A stretch of 64,000 nt of DNA from Mycobacterium sherrisii (GTDB lineage Bacteria > Actinomycetota > Actinomycetes > Mycobacteriales > Mycobacteriaceae). The DNA lies in NCBI RefSeq assembly GCF_002102355.1, contig NZ_LQPT01000051.1, positions 1 through 64,000 on the forward strand, written 5' to 3'. The notes beneath the pieces are model-generated. The model saw only the letters and a list, made by a program, of their open reading frames with translations, made no database searches and was not told the DNA's origin. The translations under genes and the position numbers were made by a program. Within the stretch, counting starts at the first letter, position 1. Each line of letters opens with the position of its first letter. Shown here piece after piece: positions 17,906-26,069 of this stretch.

Positions 17906-17919
17906 GCGGTTCTAACCGC
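17906..17919. promoter_or_regulatory. Palindrome upstream of the SDR gene
   Basis: GCGGTTCTAACCGC: 6-base arms around CT. A second inverted repeat (AACTGT at 17922-17927 with ACAGTT at 17935-17940) follows. Either could be the operator for the SDR gene. The 2-base centre and sequence do not match KstR or LexA sites. Confidence 0.4.
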
Positions 17920-17947
17920 TCAACTGTATGGGTAACAGTTATTTGGT

Positions 17948-18162
17948 TCAATACCCGGGGCCGGTGAGTGGGGTTTGCTTGCCGCGGATGGCGGCGCCGG
18001 CGACCTGGTCGGCGGCCGGTCGCGAATCGGCGCCGCCCAGCAGCGCTGTGGCCTTCTGCTCGACGAGGTCCGGACCGTCCTGATAGCGGCGGATCAGTTG
18101 GACTAAGATCGCTTGCTTGGATTTGAAATGCTGCTCAGCCGCGCACCGAGTTCGGTCAGATA
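17948..18162 (-). pseudogene. Unidentified gene remnant (C-terminal coding fragment)
   Basis: A minus-strand frame reads CAAEQHFKSKQAILVQLIRR, then YQDGPDLVEQKATALLGG and ends AAIRGKQTPLTGPGY with a stop at 17948. The composition looks like real protein, but there is no ATG, GTG or TTG in the open part and its upstream end overlaps the acyl-CoA dehydrogenase gene in another frame. Beyond 18103 nothing else explains this stretch. It looks like the 3' end of a lost gene next to which the dehydrogenase terminates. I do not recognise the family. Confidence 0.35.
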
Positions 18163-19209
18163 CCGGTCCGGCCCGCCGAGCAATTCACACCAGCCCAGCA
18201 GGCGCTTGAGGTAGAGGTGGGCATCGTGTTCCCAGGTGTAGCCGATGCCACCGAACACCTGGATCGCCGTGTCACCCACGGTGGCCAGTCGCCCCGAGAA
18301 CGCCTTGGTCCGCAGCGCCGCCAGATGCCGCTCGCCGGCGTCCAGCTCGGCGTCGGCCGCCCAGAGGGCATGGATCACGCCGCCGCGGGCCAGCTCGACC
18401 GTCTCGTACATGTCGACGCACAGATGCTGGATCGCCTGGAACGACCCGATGGCCCGGCCGAATTGCCTTCGGAACTTTGCGTATTCGACGGCGAGGTCCA
18501 TTACGGCCCGGGCCGCACCCAGCGCGTCGGCGGCCGTGGCGATCAGGACGTCATCGATCACCGCCCCGACGTCTACCGGTCCGGCCCCGGTCAGCCGCTG
18601 CGCGGGCGTGCCGTTGAGCGAGACGCGAAACCGTTTGCGGGTCTTGTCGATCCCGCCTTGCGGCCGAGCGGTGAAACCCGGGGCGTCGGTGTACACGGCA
18701 TACAACGCCGCGGGGTCCGCGCCGAGGACCAGCAGAACTGCGGCCACCGCCGCATCGGGCACCCCGTCGAGTTCCCCGTGCAGCACGACGGCGTCGCCGG
18801 CGGCCTCGGCGCTGACGGTCCCGCCATCCAGGAACCCGACGGTGGCGATCGTCGTCCCGTCCGCTATGCCCGCCAAAATTGGTGCAGCAAGACCCTTTTC
18901 GCAAAGCCGGGTCAGTGCCCGCGGCGCGGCGACCGCGGTGGACAACCAGGGTCCGGGATGCAGCGCGGCGCCGAGTTCCTCGGCGACGACGCCGGCTTCC
19001 ACCATCGTCATCCCGGCGCCGCCGTGTTCTTCGGGCACCAGCAGCCCGGTGGTGCCGAGATCGGCCAAACCGCGCCAAACCGTGTCCTCGACGCCGACGG
19101 GGTCGTCGAGCAGGGCGCGGACGTGGCCGGCGAGCGGTGCCTTGTCGGCCAGAAAGCGCCGCGTGGTGTCGCGCAGGGCGAGCTGTTCGTCGCTGAGTTC
19201 GAGGTTCAT
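18103..19209 (-). CDS. Acyl-CoA dehydrogenase, small/partner subunit type
   Basis: A FAD-dependent acyl-CoA dehydrogenase of 368 residues. It starts MNLELSDEQLALRDTTRRFL; the middle keeps GLLVPEEHGGAGMTMVEAG; the C-terminal helical domain keeps FRRQFGRAIGSFQAIQHLCVDM and VFGGIGYTWEHDAHLYLKRL. The usual catalytic/FAD sequence in the beta domain (M-E-P-G-S-D-like) is missing, which fits a partner subunit in the alpha2beta2 heteromeric enzymes that mycobacteria use on sterol side chains. Its ATG overlaps the stop of the upstream dehydrogenase gene (ATGA), which supports a complex. The C-terminal residues SISNPSKRS look non-conserved and run into the adjacent remnant. Confidence 0.85.
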   Translation of the reverse strand: MNLELSDEQLALRDTTRRFLADKAPLAGHVRALLDDPVGVEDTVWRGLADLGTTGLLVPEEHGGAGMTMVEAGVVAEELGAALHPGPWLSTAVAAPRALTRLCEKGLAAPILAGIADGTTIATVGFLDGGTVSAEAAGDAVVLHGELDGVPDAAVAAVLLVLGADPAALYAVYTDAPGFTARPQGGIDKTRKRFRVSLNGTPAQRLTGAGPVDVGAVIDDVLIATAADALGAARAVMDLAVEYAKFRRQFGRAIGSFQAIQHLCVDMYETVELARGGVIHALWAADAELDAGERHLAALRTKAFSGRLATVGDTAIQVFGGIGYTWEHDAHLYLKRLLGWCELLGGPDRYLTELGARLSSISNPSKRS

Positions 19210-20360
19210 CCGCGCGGCAATCCGAGTACCCGTTGGGCGGTGATGTTCTTGTTGATCTGCGTGGTGCCGCCTGCGATGGTCAGCGACCGTGACGTCAGGC
19301 GGTAGTTTGCCCAGGCGCCGTTGCCGCCGCGGGTGCCGAGCACGTCGAAGGCCAGGGCGGCCAGGTCCTGTCCGATCTCGCCCCAGACCGTCTTGGCCAG
19401 GCTGGCCGATGCGAACGCCGCGCTTTGCGAGCCTCCGTGCAGCGTCGCCGAGATCGACCGCTGGCACAGCACCTCGAGATATTTGATACGCAAGGCGATT
19501 TCACCGAGGCGACGCAGCGTCACCGGATCGGCGAGTGCGTCGGTGTGGGTGGCGAGGTCGTCCACCAGTTCATCGAGCCGCACCTGCATTTCGGCGTATA
19601 GCCTTGCGGCCCCGGCGCGTTCGTGGCCCAGCGTGGTGGTGGCCACCTGCCAACCGCCGTTGTACGGACCGAGCAGCGCGTCGGCCGGCACCCGCACATC
19701 GTGAAAGAACACCTCGGCGAAATCGGTGTCTCCGTTGAGCGTGACGAGCGGACGAACCTCGATGCCGGGCGATGCCATGTCGACGATCAGACAGGAGATG
19801 CCCTTGTGCTTGGGGGCGTCGGGATCGGTGCGCACGTACAACTGGCACCAGTGCGCTCGGTGCCCCAGCGAGGTCCAGATCTTCTGGCCGTTGACGACGA
19901 AGCCGTCTGCATCCCGCACCGCCCGGGTGCGCAGCGCCGCGAGATCGGATCCTGCCTCCGGCTCCGACATGCCCTGGCACCAGATGTCGTCGGCGCGCAT
20001 CATTCGGGGGAGCAGCGTCTTCTTCTGGTCTTCGGTGCCGTACTGCATGATCGCGGGGGCGATGTTGTTCATGCCAATCACGTTCAGTGGCACGGGGGCT
20101 CGGGCCCGGGTGGTCTCCTCGGTGTACACCAGCTGTTCAAGGACGGTCGCTCCGCGGCCGCCGTATTCGCGGGGCCAGGAGACGGCGGCCCAGCCGGCGT
20201 CGGACATGGTCCGGCTCCACGCGCGGAGCATCTCGAAGGTGGCGTCGTCGCGGCCGGAGGTCCGGCGGGCGGCCACCAGTTCGTCGGTCAGGTTGGCGGA
20301 CAGCCATTCGCTCAGTTCGGCGCGGAACTGTTTGGCTTCCGCCGGATAGGAGAAGTCCAC
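19206..20360 (-). CDS. Acyl-CoA dehydrogenase (FadE type)
   Basis: A 384-residue acyl-CoA dehydrogenase with full motifs: N-terminal MDFSYPAEAKQFRAELSEWL, the beta-domain GMSEPEAGSDLAALRTRA with FAD contact, KIWTSLGHRAHW, and the C-terminal LTIAGGTTQINKNITAQRVLGLPRG. This is the catalytic-type partner of the downstream dehydrogenase, with a 4-base overlap. Paired FadE proteins of this kind act on CoA esters of sterol side chains in mycobacteria, so a sterol or branched substrate is plausible, though not shown. It is transcribed divergently from the aldehyde dehydrogenase. Confidence 0.9.
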   Translation of the reverse strand: MDFSYPAEAKQFRAELSEWLSANLTDELVAARRTSGRDDATFEMLRAWSRTMSDAGWAAVSWPREYGGRGATVLEQLVYTEETTRARAPVPLNVIGMNNIAPAIMQYGTEDQKKTLLPRMMRADDIWCQGMSEPEAGSDLAALRTRAVRDADGFVVNGQKIWTSLGHRAHWCQLYVRTDPDAPKHKGISCLIVDMASPGIEVRPLVTLNGDTDFAEVFFHDVRVPADALLGPYNGGWQVATTTLGHERAGAARLYAEMQVRLDELVDDLATHTDALADPVTLRRLGEIALRIKYLEVLCQRSISATLHGGSQSAAFASASLAKTVWGEIGQDLAALAFDVLGTRGGNGAWANYRLTSRSLTIAGGTTQINKNITAQRVLGLPRG

Positions 20361-20722
20361 TTTTCCTTGCTCTGATGGTCACCGACTGCGGATTAGCCGG
20401 ACTCTACGGTGAGGGATTTTGCCGGTCAACAACCTCAGCCGGGAAGCGGTTGGGGCCCGGTCCGACGTATACCGACCTGGCACCGGCTGGGTCGCCACCG
20501 TCGCGTTGGCGAAGTCCATCGTCGGGCGCGGACTGTACGGGGCAACCGATATTTGGTTAGCAAATCGGAGGTGAGCGTGGCCGACGACGCCCGCGCGGGC
20601 GTGCGGTAATCGCACGTCACGGGCCTGATTGGCGCGGCAGGGTTGTCAATCGGCTAGTTTCCAGTAAGGCTCTCCGCAGGGGCGAGTCACAACAGATCGA
20701 TTGCCAGGAGAGCTGAACAGAT
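20361..20722. other. Divergent intergenic region, no gene seen
   Basis: About 360 bp between the dehydrogenase and aldehyde dehydrogenase starts. It should hold both promoters. An imperfect inverted repeat, CCGATATTTG and CAAATCGG around GTTAG (20545-20567), is the one notable structure. No protein-coding frame is convincing. Confidence 0.5.
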
Positions 20723-22207
20723 ATGGCTGACACTGTAAAGGTCCGGTTCGAGCCGAAGATGATGATCGACGGCAAGCTCGTCGATGGCCAGGCCGGCACC
20801 TTCACCAACATCAACCCGGCCACCGAGGAACCGCTCGGTGAGGTCGCCGACGCGTCCAAGGAGGACATGCACCGCGCGATCGATGCCGCGCGGCGGGCCT
20901 TCGACGAGACCGACTGGTCGACCAACAAGGAACTGCGCAAGCGCTGCCTGCTGCAGCTGCACGACGCGATCGAGGAGGAGAAGGAAGAGCTGCGCGAGGA
21001 GCTGATCCTCGAGGTCGGCTCGCCCAGGGCGATCACCTTCGGCCCCCAACTGGACGCTCCCTTGGAGGATGGCCTGAAATACCCTGCCCGGCTGATCGAC
21101 GAATACGCCTGGGAGACCGACCTGGGCGACAAAGTGGTCAGCCTGACCGGCACGCTGACCACCCGCAAGGTGTGGCGCGAGCCCGTCGGCGTGGTCGGCG
21201 CCATCGTGCCGTGGAACTTCCCGTTCGAAGTCACCCTCAACAAGCTCGGCCAGGCCCTGGGCACCGGCAACACCGTGGTGCTCAAGCCGGCGCCCAACAC
21301 ACCGTTCAATGCGACCCGGCTGGGCCGGCTGATCGCCGAAAAGACCGACATCCCAGCGGGTGTCGTCAACGTCGTCACCGCTTCGGATCACTTCGTGGGT
21401 GAAGAGCTGACGCTGTCGCCGAAGGTTGACCTGATCTCGTTCACCGGCTCGACGGTGGTCGGGAAACGAATCATGGAGAAGGGCGCCGCCACCATGAAGC
21501 GGCTGTTCCTGGAACTCGGCGGTAAATCGGCCACCATCGTGCTCGAGGACGCCGACTTCGGCACCGCCTGCATGGTCGGCATCGCTCCGTGCATGCACGC
21601 CGGGCAGGGCTGCGCGAACCCGACGCGGCTGCTGTTGCCGCGGTCCCGCTACGACGAGGGCGTGGCGATTCTGAAGAACATTTACGAGAACGTCACGTGC
21701 GGCGACCCGCAGGACCCCGCCACGTTGTGCGGCCCGGTCATCTCGCAACGCCAATACGAGCGGGTGATGGGCTACATCAGCAAGGGTGTCGAAGAGGGCG
21801 CCACCGCGCTGGTCGGCGGTCCCGACGCCCCGACCGGTTTCGACAAGGGATATTACGTTCGCCCAACGCTTTTCACCAACGTCGATAACAAGATGACCAT
21901 CGCCCAGGAAGAGATCTTCGGCCCGGTGCTGTCGGTGATTCCGTTCGACGACGAGGAGGACGCGATCCGGATCGCCAACGACAGCGTGTACGGGTTGGCC
22001 GGCAACGTGTTTGCCGGTTCGCTCGAGCGTGCGCTTTCGGTGACCCGGCGGATCAAGGCCGGCTTCATGGGCGTCAACGGCGGTGCCCCGTACGGGGCCG
22101 ACACCCCGTTCGGCGGCTATAAGGAAAGCGGCGTGGGGCGCCAGAACGGCGTCGCCGGATTCGATCAGTACACCGAGGTCAAGTCCGTGGCCTATCCCGC
22201 GGTCTAG
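20723..22207 (+). CDS. Aldehyde dehydrogenase family protein
   Basis: An NAD(P)-dependent aldehyde dehydrogenase of 494 residues that oxidises an aldehyde to the acid. The catalytic Cys297 lies in MHAGQGCANPTRLLL and the general base Glu264 in LFLELGGKSATIVLED; the coenzyme loop SFTGSTVVGKRI and PWNFPFEVTLNKLGQAL are standard, as is the C-terminal EEIFGPVLSVIPF. Closest by look to the mycobacterial AldA/Rv0768 type. The ATG is preceded by CAGGAG 11 bases upstream. The substrate is unknown; the setting (acyl-CoA dehydrogenases, thiolase) suggests a lipid-derived aldehyde. The 270 bp after it (22208-22477) hold no gene. Confidence 0.92.
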   Translation: MADTVKVRFEPKMMIDGKLVDGQAGTFTNINPATEEPLGEVADASKEDMHRAIDAARRAFDETDWSTNKELRKRCLLQLHDAIEEEKEELREELILEVGSPRAITFGPQLDAPLEDGLKYPARLIDEYAWETDLGDKVVSLTGTLTTRKVWREPVGVVGAIVPWNFPFEVTLNKLGQALGTGNTVVLKPAPNTPFNATRLGRLIAEKTDIPAGVVNVVTASDHFVGEELTLSPKVDLISFTGSTVVGKRIMEKGAATMKRLFLELGGKSATIVLEDADFGTACMVGIAPCMHAGQGCANPTRLLLPRSRYDEGVAILKNIYENVTCGDPQDPATLCGPVISQRQYERVMGYISKGVEEGATALVGGPDAPTGFDKGYYVRPTLFTNVDNKMTIAQEEIFGPVLSVIPFDDEEDAIRIANDSVYGLAGNVFAGSLERALSVTRRIKAGFMGVNGGAPYGADTPFGGYKESGVGRQNGVAGFDQYTEVKSVAYPAV

Positions 22208-22477
22208 CCGGACCGTGGCTTCACCTGATGCGTTGCGGCGCAAGGCGATGGCTGCGTGCTGATGCGATCCGCCGATGGGGTTTGCTCCCCGGCGAATGGT
22301 CGTCGAACGCGATATCACCGGGCGAGATCCGACGGATAGCTGCCATACCGGGTCGGCCGGAGCCGGATGTGACCGGCGTGGTTCTGGGGCCTGGCGGCTA
22401 ATGGACCCCCGACCCCCGCCCTGCCAACCTCTTGGTTGACAATCGAACGCAACACCGGAGTCAAAGGAGACATCACC

Positions 22478-23626
22478 ATGCCCGAAGCCGTCATCGTCGA
22501 GGCCGTGCGTTCACCCATCGGCAAGCGCAACGGGGGACTGTCCGGGGTGCACCCCGCGGAACTGTCCGCGCAGGTACTCAACGGGCTGGTCACCCGGACC
22601 GGCATCGATCCCGAAATCGTTGACGACGTCATCTGGGGCTGCGTGATGCAGGCCGGCGAGCAAGCCCTCGACATCGGCCGCACCGCCCTGTTGACCGCGG
22701 GGTGGCCGGAGAGCGTGCCGGGCGTGACCGTCGACCGCCAATGCGGATCCAGCCAGCAGTCCATCCACTTCGCCGCCGCCGGGGTGGTCGCGGGGCACTA
22801 CGACGTCGTCGTCGCGGGGGGCGTCGAGTCGATGTCGCGGACCCCGATGGGCGCGTCGCTGGCCAACGGTGGCCGGCCGTATCCCGAGGCGTTCCTGGAC
22901 CGCTACGACCGCCAGATCCCCAACCAGGGTCTGGGGGCCGAGATGATCGCCGAGCGGTGGGGCTTCGACCGCACCGCGCTCGACCAGTTCTCTCTCGACT
23001 CGCATGAAAAGGCCGCCGCCGCACAAGATTCCGGTGCCTTTGACGACCAGATCGTCGGCATCAAGGATGCCGAGGGCAACGTCATACTCAAGGACGAGGG
23101 AATCCGGCGCGGCACGCCGATGGAAAAGATGGCCTCCCTCAAGCCCGCCTTCAAGGAGGACGGCGTGATCCACGCCGGCAACTCCTCGCAGATTTCCGAC
23201 GGCGCGGCCGCCCTGCTGTTCATGTCCGCGGACAAGGCAAAAGATCTGGGGCTCAAGCCAATCGCCAAGGTGCATACCGCCACCCTGGCCGCCGCCGACC
23301 CGGTCATCATGCTCACCGCCCCGATCCCGGCCACCCAGAAGGTGCTGAAGCGCTCCGGGTTGTCCATCGACGACATCGGCGCCTACGAGGTCAACGAGGC
23401 ATTCGCGCCGGTTCCGCTGGCGTGGCTGAAGGACATCGGCGCAGACGAGGAGAAACTCAACCCCAACGGGGGCGCGATTGCGCTGGGCCATCCGCTCGGC
23501 GGCTCCGGGGCGCGCATCATGACCACCCTGCTGTACCACATGCGGGACAAGGGAATTCGCTACGGCCTGCAGACGATGTGTGAGGGCGGCGGTCAGGCCA
23601 ACGCCACCATCGTGGAGCTGCTGTGA
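22478..23626 (+). CDS. Acetyl-CoA acetyltransferase (thiolase, FadA type)
   Basis: Degradative thiolase, 382 residues: cleaves a 3-ketoacyl-CoA with CoA. The nucleophile Cys89 is in VDRQCGSSQQSIHFAA, the acid/base residues are His338 (GHPLGGSGARIM) and Cys368 (MCEGGGQANATIVELL), and NEAFAPV is conserved. The CGSSQQ form of the active site is that of the FadA5/FadA6-like thiolases used on sterol-derived acyl-CoAs. ATG 22478 is chosen from AAAGGAGA seven bases upstream and the MPEAVIVEAVRSPIGKRNGG homology start. Overlaps the next gene by GTGA, so the two are translationally coupled. Confidence 0.92.
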   Translation: MPEAVIVEAVRSPIGKRNGGLSGVHPAELSAQVLNGLVTRTGIDPEIVDDVIWGCVMQAGEQALDIGRTALLTAGWPESVPGVTVDRQCGSSQQSIHFAAAGVVAGHYDVVVAGGVESMSRTPMGASLANGGRPYPEAFLDRYDRQIPNQGLGAEMIAERWGFDRTALDQFSLDSHEKAAAAQDSGAFDDQIVGIKDAEGNVILKDEGIRRGTPMEKMASLKPAFKEDGVIHAGNSSQISDGAAALLFMSADKAKDLGLKPIAKVHTATLAAADPVIMLTAPIPATQKVLKRSGLSIDDIGAYEVNEAFAPVPLAWLKDIGADEEKLNPNGGAIALGHPLGGSGARIMTTLLYHMRDKGIRYGLQTMCEGGGQANATIVELL

Positions 23627-24426
23627 CCGACGGGAACGGTGCCGCGCCGGCGGTGCTGGTGGAGCGCCGCGGCGACGTAATGGTCATTACCATCAACCGG
23701 CCCGAGGCGCGCAACGCGATCAATGCCGCGGTCAGCATCGGCGTGGGGGATGCGCTCGAACAAGCGCAGCACGAGCCCGACGTGCGGGCGGTCGTGCTCA
23801 CCGGTTCGGGCGACAAGTCGTTCTGCGCCGGAGCCGATCTCAAGGCGATCTCGCGCCGCGAGAACATCTATCATCCCGAGCACGGGGAGTGGGGTTTCGC
23901 CGGATACGTCAGCCACTTCATCGACAAGCCCACGATCGCTGCGGTCAACGGCACCGCGCTCGGCGGCGGCACCGAGCTGGCGTTGGCCAGTGACCTGGTC
24001 GTCGCGCACGAGGCGGCCCAGTTCGGTCTGCCCGAGGTCAAACGCGGACTGATCGCCGCCGCCGGCGGAGTGTTCCGCATCGTCGAGCAACTGCCCCGGA
24101 AGGTGGCCATGGAACTACTGCTGACCGGCGAGCCGATGACGGCGTCCGACGCCTGGGAGTGGGGCCTGGTCAATCAGGTCGTCAAGGAAGGCTCCGTGCT
24201 CGACGCCGCGCTGGCCATGGCGGCGCGCGTCACGGTGAACGCGCCGCTATCGGTGCAGGCCAGCAAGCGCATTGCCGACGGCGTCGACGACGGCGTGCCC
24301 ACCGGCGACCAGGCGGGCTGGCGCCGTACCGCCACCGAGATGAGCGCCCTGATGAGATCCGAGGACGCCAAGGAAGGGCCGTTGGCCTTCGCCGAAAAGC
24401 GGGAACCGGTCTGGAAGGCGCGTTAG
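23623..24426 (+). CDS. Enoyl-CoA hydratase/isomerase (crotonase family)
   Basis: A 267-residue crotonase, the hydration step paired with the thiolase in beta-oxidation. Start is GTG 23623 inside the thiolase stop. The oxyanion-hole segments are SFCAGADLKAISRR and AVNGTALGGGTELALASDLVV; the glutamate-bearing GLPEVKRGLIAAAGG follows, and the C-terminal EGPLAFAEKREPVWKAR is typical of mycobacterial EchA proteins. From memory, M. tuberculosis carries only short fragments of a thiolase and a hydratase at this place in the gene order (Rv1135A-Rv1136), so the pair here appears to be the intact form. Confidence 0.9.
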   Translation: MTDGNGAAPAVLVERRGDVMVITINRPEARNAINAAVSIGVGDALEQAQHEPDVRAVVLTGSGDKSFCAGADLKAISRRENIYHPEHGEWGFAGYVSHFIDKPTIAAVNGTALGGGTELALASDLVVAHEAAQFGLPEVKRGLIAAAGGVFRIVEQLPRKVAMELLLTGEPMTASDAWEWGLVNQVVKEGSVLDAALAMAARVTVNAPLSVQASKRIADGVDDGVPTGDQAGWRRTATEMSALMRSEDAKEGPLAFAEKREPVWKAR

Positions 24427-24483
24427 CGATCGCGAGCCGGCGTGGCCGGGCGCGGCGGGTCGCCACCGTTGGATTCGTGGCGA

Positions 24484-25497
24484 TTAGTGCCCCAGGACGT
24501 TGACTCCGAAGCGGAACAGGGCGGGCACCCGCTGACAGGCCGGCACGATGGCACCCCGCGTGGCCCGTGGGGTGCTGGCCAGCACCACGGCCCGGGTGAG
24601 TAGCCGGTAGTTGCGGGTCACCCGGTGCCACTCCTTCTCGTAGGCCGCCGGCGTTTCGTTGACGATGGCGTCCACCGCCGCGCCTGCCTGCTTGACGGCC
24701 AAGCTGACGCCCTCACCGGTCAGCGCATCCTCGTAGCCCGCCGCGTCACCGACCAGCAGCACCCGTCCGGCAACTCGGCGCGAGACCACTTGGCGCAACG
24801 GGCCGCAGCCGCGTGCGTGCCCACGGCCGGCCCCCGCCAGACGCCGGCTCAGCCGCGGGAACCACGCCAGGTCGGGCCGGCCCTGCGACAGGATCGCCAC
24901 CCCCACCAGGTCGGGTTCCACGGGCGTCACGTATGCCTCACCCAACCGCGACCAATAGACCTCGACGAACTCCGACCACGGCGGCACTGTGAAATGCCAA
25001 CGCACGCCGTAGCGTCGCGGCGTCCCGGCGGTCACCTTGATGCCGACGGCGCGCCGGACCACCGAGTGCAGTCCGTCGGCGCCCACCAGGTACCTCGCGC
25101 GCACTCCGGCGGCGGTGACACCGTGTGCGTCCTGCTTCACGTCGGCTACCTTGGCCCGAATCCATTCGGTGTCTTGCTCTTTGGCGCGGGCCTGCATCGC
25201 CGCGTGCAGGGTGGTGCGACGCACCCCGCGGCCCGGCCCGGCGCGAAACAGCGCCTCGGCGCGGCGCTGCTCGCTGACATAGGCGATACCGCGGAACGGC
25301 ATGCCGACCGGATCGACGCCCAGCGAGGTGAGCTCGGCCAGACCGCCGGGCATCAGCCCCTCTCCGCACGCCTTGTCGATGGGATCTGCGCGCGGCTCGA
25401 CCACGATGACCGACAGCCCGTGCCGGCGGGCCTGCAGCGCGGTGGCCAAACCACCGGGGCCGCCGCCCACGGTCAACAGGTCGGCGTCATAGGACAT
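24484..25497 (-). CDS. FAD-dependent oxidoreductase (geranylgeranyl-reductase/hydroxylase-like) of the type III PKS operon
   Basis: A 337-residue flavoprotein. N-terminal FAD fold TVGGGPGGLATALQARRHG; then KACGEGLMPGGLAEL as in the geranylgeranyl reductase group; VGADGLHSVVRRAVGI; and C-terminal RVLLVGDAAGYEDALTGEGVSLA, the second FAD motif. It is third in the minus-strand run after the type III PKS and the methyltransferase-like membrane protein. In Streptomyces phenolic-lipid clusters (srsABC) a flavoprotein in this position hydroxylates the alkylresorcinol to a quinone, which is a reasonable working model here. It corresponds by order and size to Rv1138c. AGGAGGAG precedes the ATG. Confidence 0.82.
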   Translation of the reverse strand: MSYDADLLTVGGGPGGLATALQARRHGLSVIVVEPRADPIDKACGEGLMPGGLAELTSLGVDPVGMPFRGIAYVSEQRRAEALFRAGPGRGVRRTTLHAAMQARAKEQDTEWIRAKVADVKQDAHGVTAAGVRARYLVGADGLHSVVRRAVGIKVTAGTPRRYGVRWHFTVPPWSEFVEVYWSRLGEAYVTPVEPDLVGVAILSQGRPDLAWFPRLSRRLAGAGRGHARGCGPLRQVVSRRVAGRVLLVGDAAGYEDALTGEGVSLAVKQAGAAVDAIVNETPAAYEKEWHRVTRNYRLLTRAVVLASTPRATRGAIVPACQRVPALFRFGVNVLGH

Positions 25498-25548
25498 CAG
25501 CGCCGCTCCTCCTCATCGCTGCGATCTGCATCGTCGACGGCGCGCCGC

Positions 25549-26049
25549 TCATGTGTAACCCAATGCCGAATTCTCCACCCGGATGCGCACACTGAGCAGG
25601 ATCGCGTTGGCGACGGTGAACGTGGCCGCCGTCAGCCAGGCGGTGTGGATCAGCGGTAATGCGAACCCTTCGGCCACCACCGCAACATAGTTCGGGTGGT
25701 GAAGAAACCGGTAGGGCCCCCGCCGCACCAGGGGCGCCTCCGGCAACACGATCACGCGGGTGTTCCACCGCCGGCCCAGCGTGCCGATGCACCACCAGCG
25801 CAGCACCTGGCTCAGCGCCGCGACCGCCAGCATCGGCCAGCCCAGCCACGGCAGGAACGGCCGGTGCAGCGCCAGCGGTTCGACCACACAGCCGACCAGC
25901 AGGGCAGAGTGGATGACGACCATCACCACGTAGTGCGGTCGACCAAACTCCTTGGCGCCCTGGGCAAAAGACCACTGCGCGTTGCGGTTGGACAGCACCA
26001 GTTCGACGATGCGCTCCAGCCCGACCGCCAGGATCAGCAGGTAGTACAT
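25549..26049 (-). CDS. Isoprenylcysteine carboxyl methyltransferase-family membrane protein
   Basis: A 166-residue integral membrane protein with four or five hydrophobic segments: MYYLLILAVGLERIVELVL, VMVVIHSALLVGCVV, GWPMLAVAALSQVLRWWCIG and FTVANAILL. The family signature is the C-terminal RRGPYRFLHHPNYVAVVAEGF, the SAM-binding region of ICMT-like enzymes (BpsB/SrsB types). Such proteins O-methylate polyketide phenols made by the neighbouring type III PKS. The start ATG 26049 lies 20 bases after the PKS stop. Same length and position as Rv1139c by memory. An additional frame upstream of the ATG overlaps the PKS and is not needed. Confidence 0.85.
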   Translation of the reverse strand: MYYLLILAVGLERIVELVLSNRNAQWSFAQGAKEFGRPHYVVMVVIHSALLVGCVVEPLALHRPFLPWLGWPMLAVAALSQVLRWWCIGTLGRRWNTRVIVLPEAPLVRRGPYRFLHHPNYVAVVAEGFALPLIHTAWLTAATFTVANAILLSVRIRVENSALGYT

Positions 26050-26069
26050 GTCTACAGTCTGTACCAGTG

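Noticed and set aside
17901-17920. Possible KstR site (AACGCGGTT) upstream of the SDR gene
   Set aside because: The half-sites AAC and GTT are three bases apart, not two, and the flanking T/A positions do not fit; listed only as a generic palindrome.
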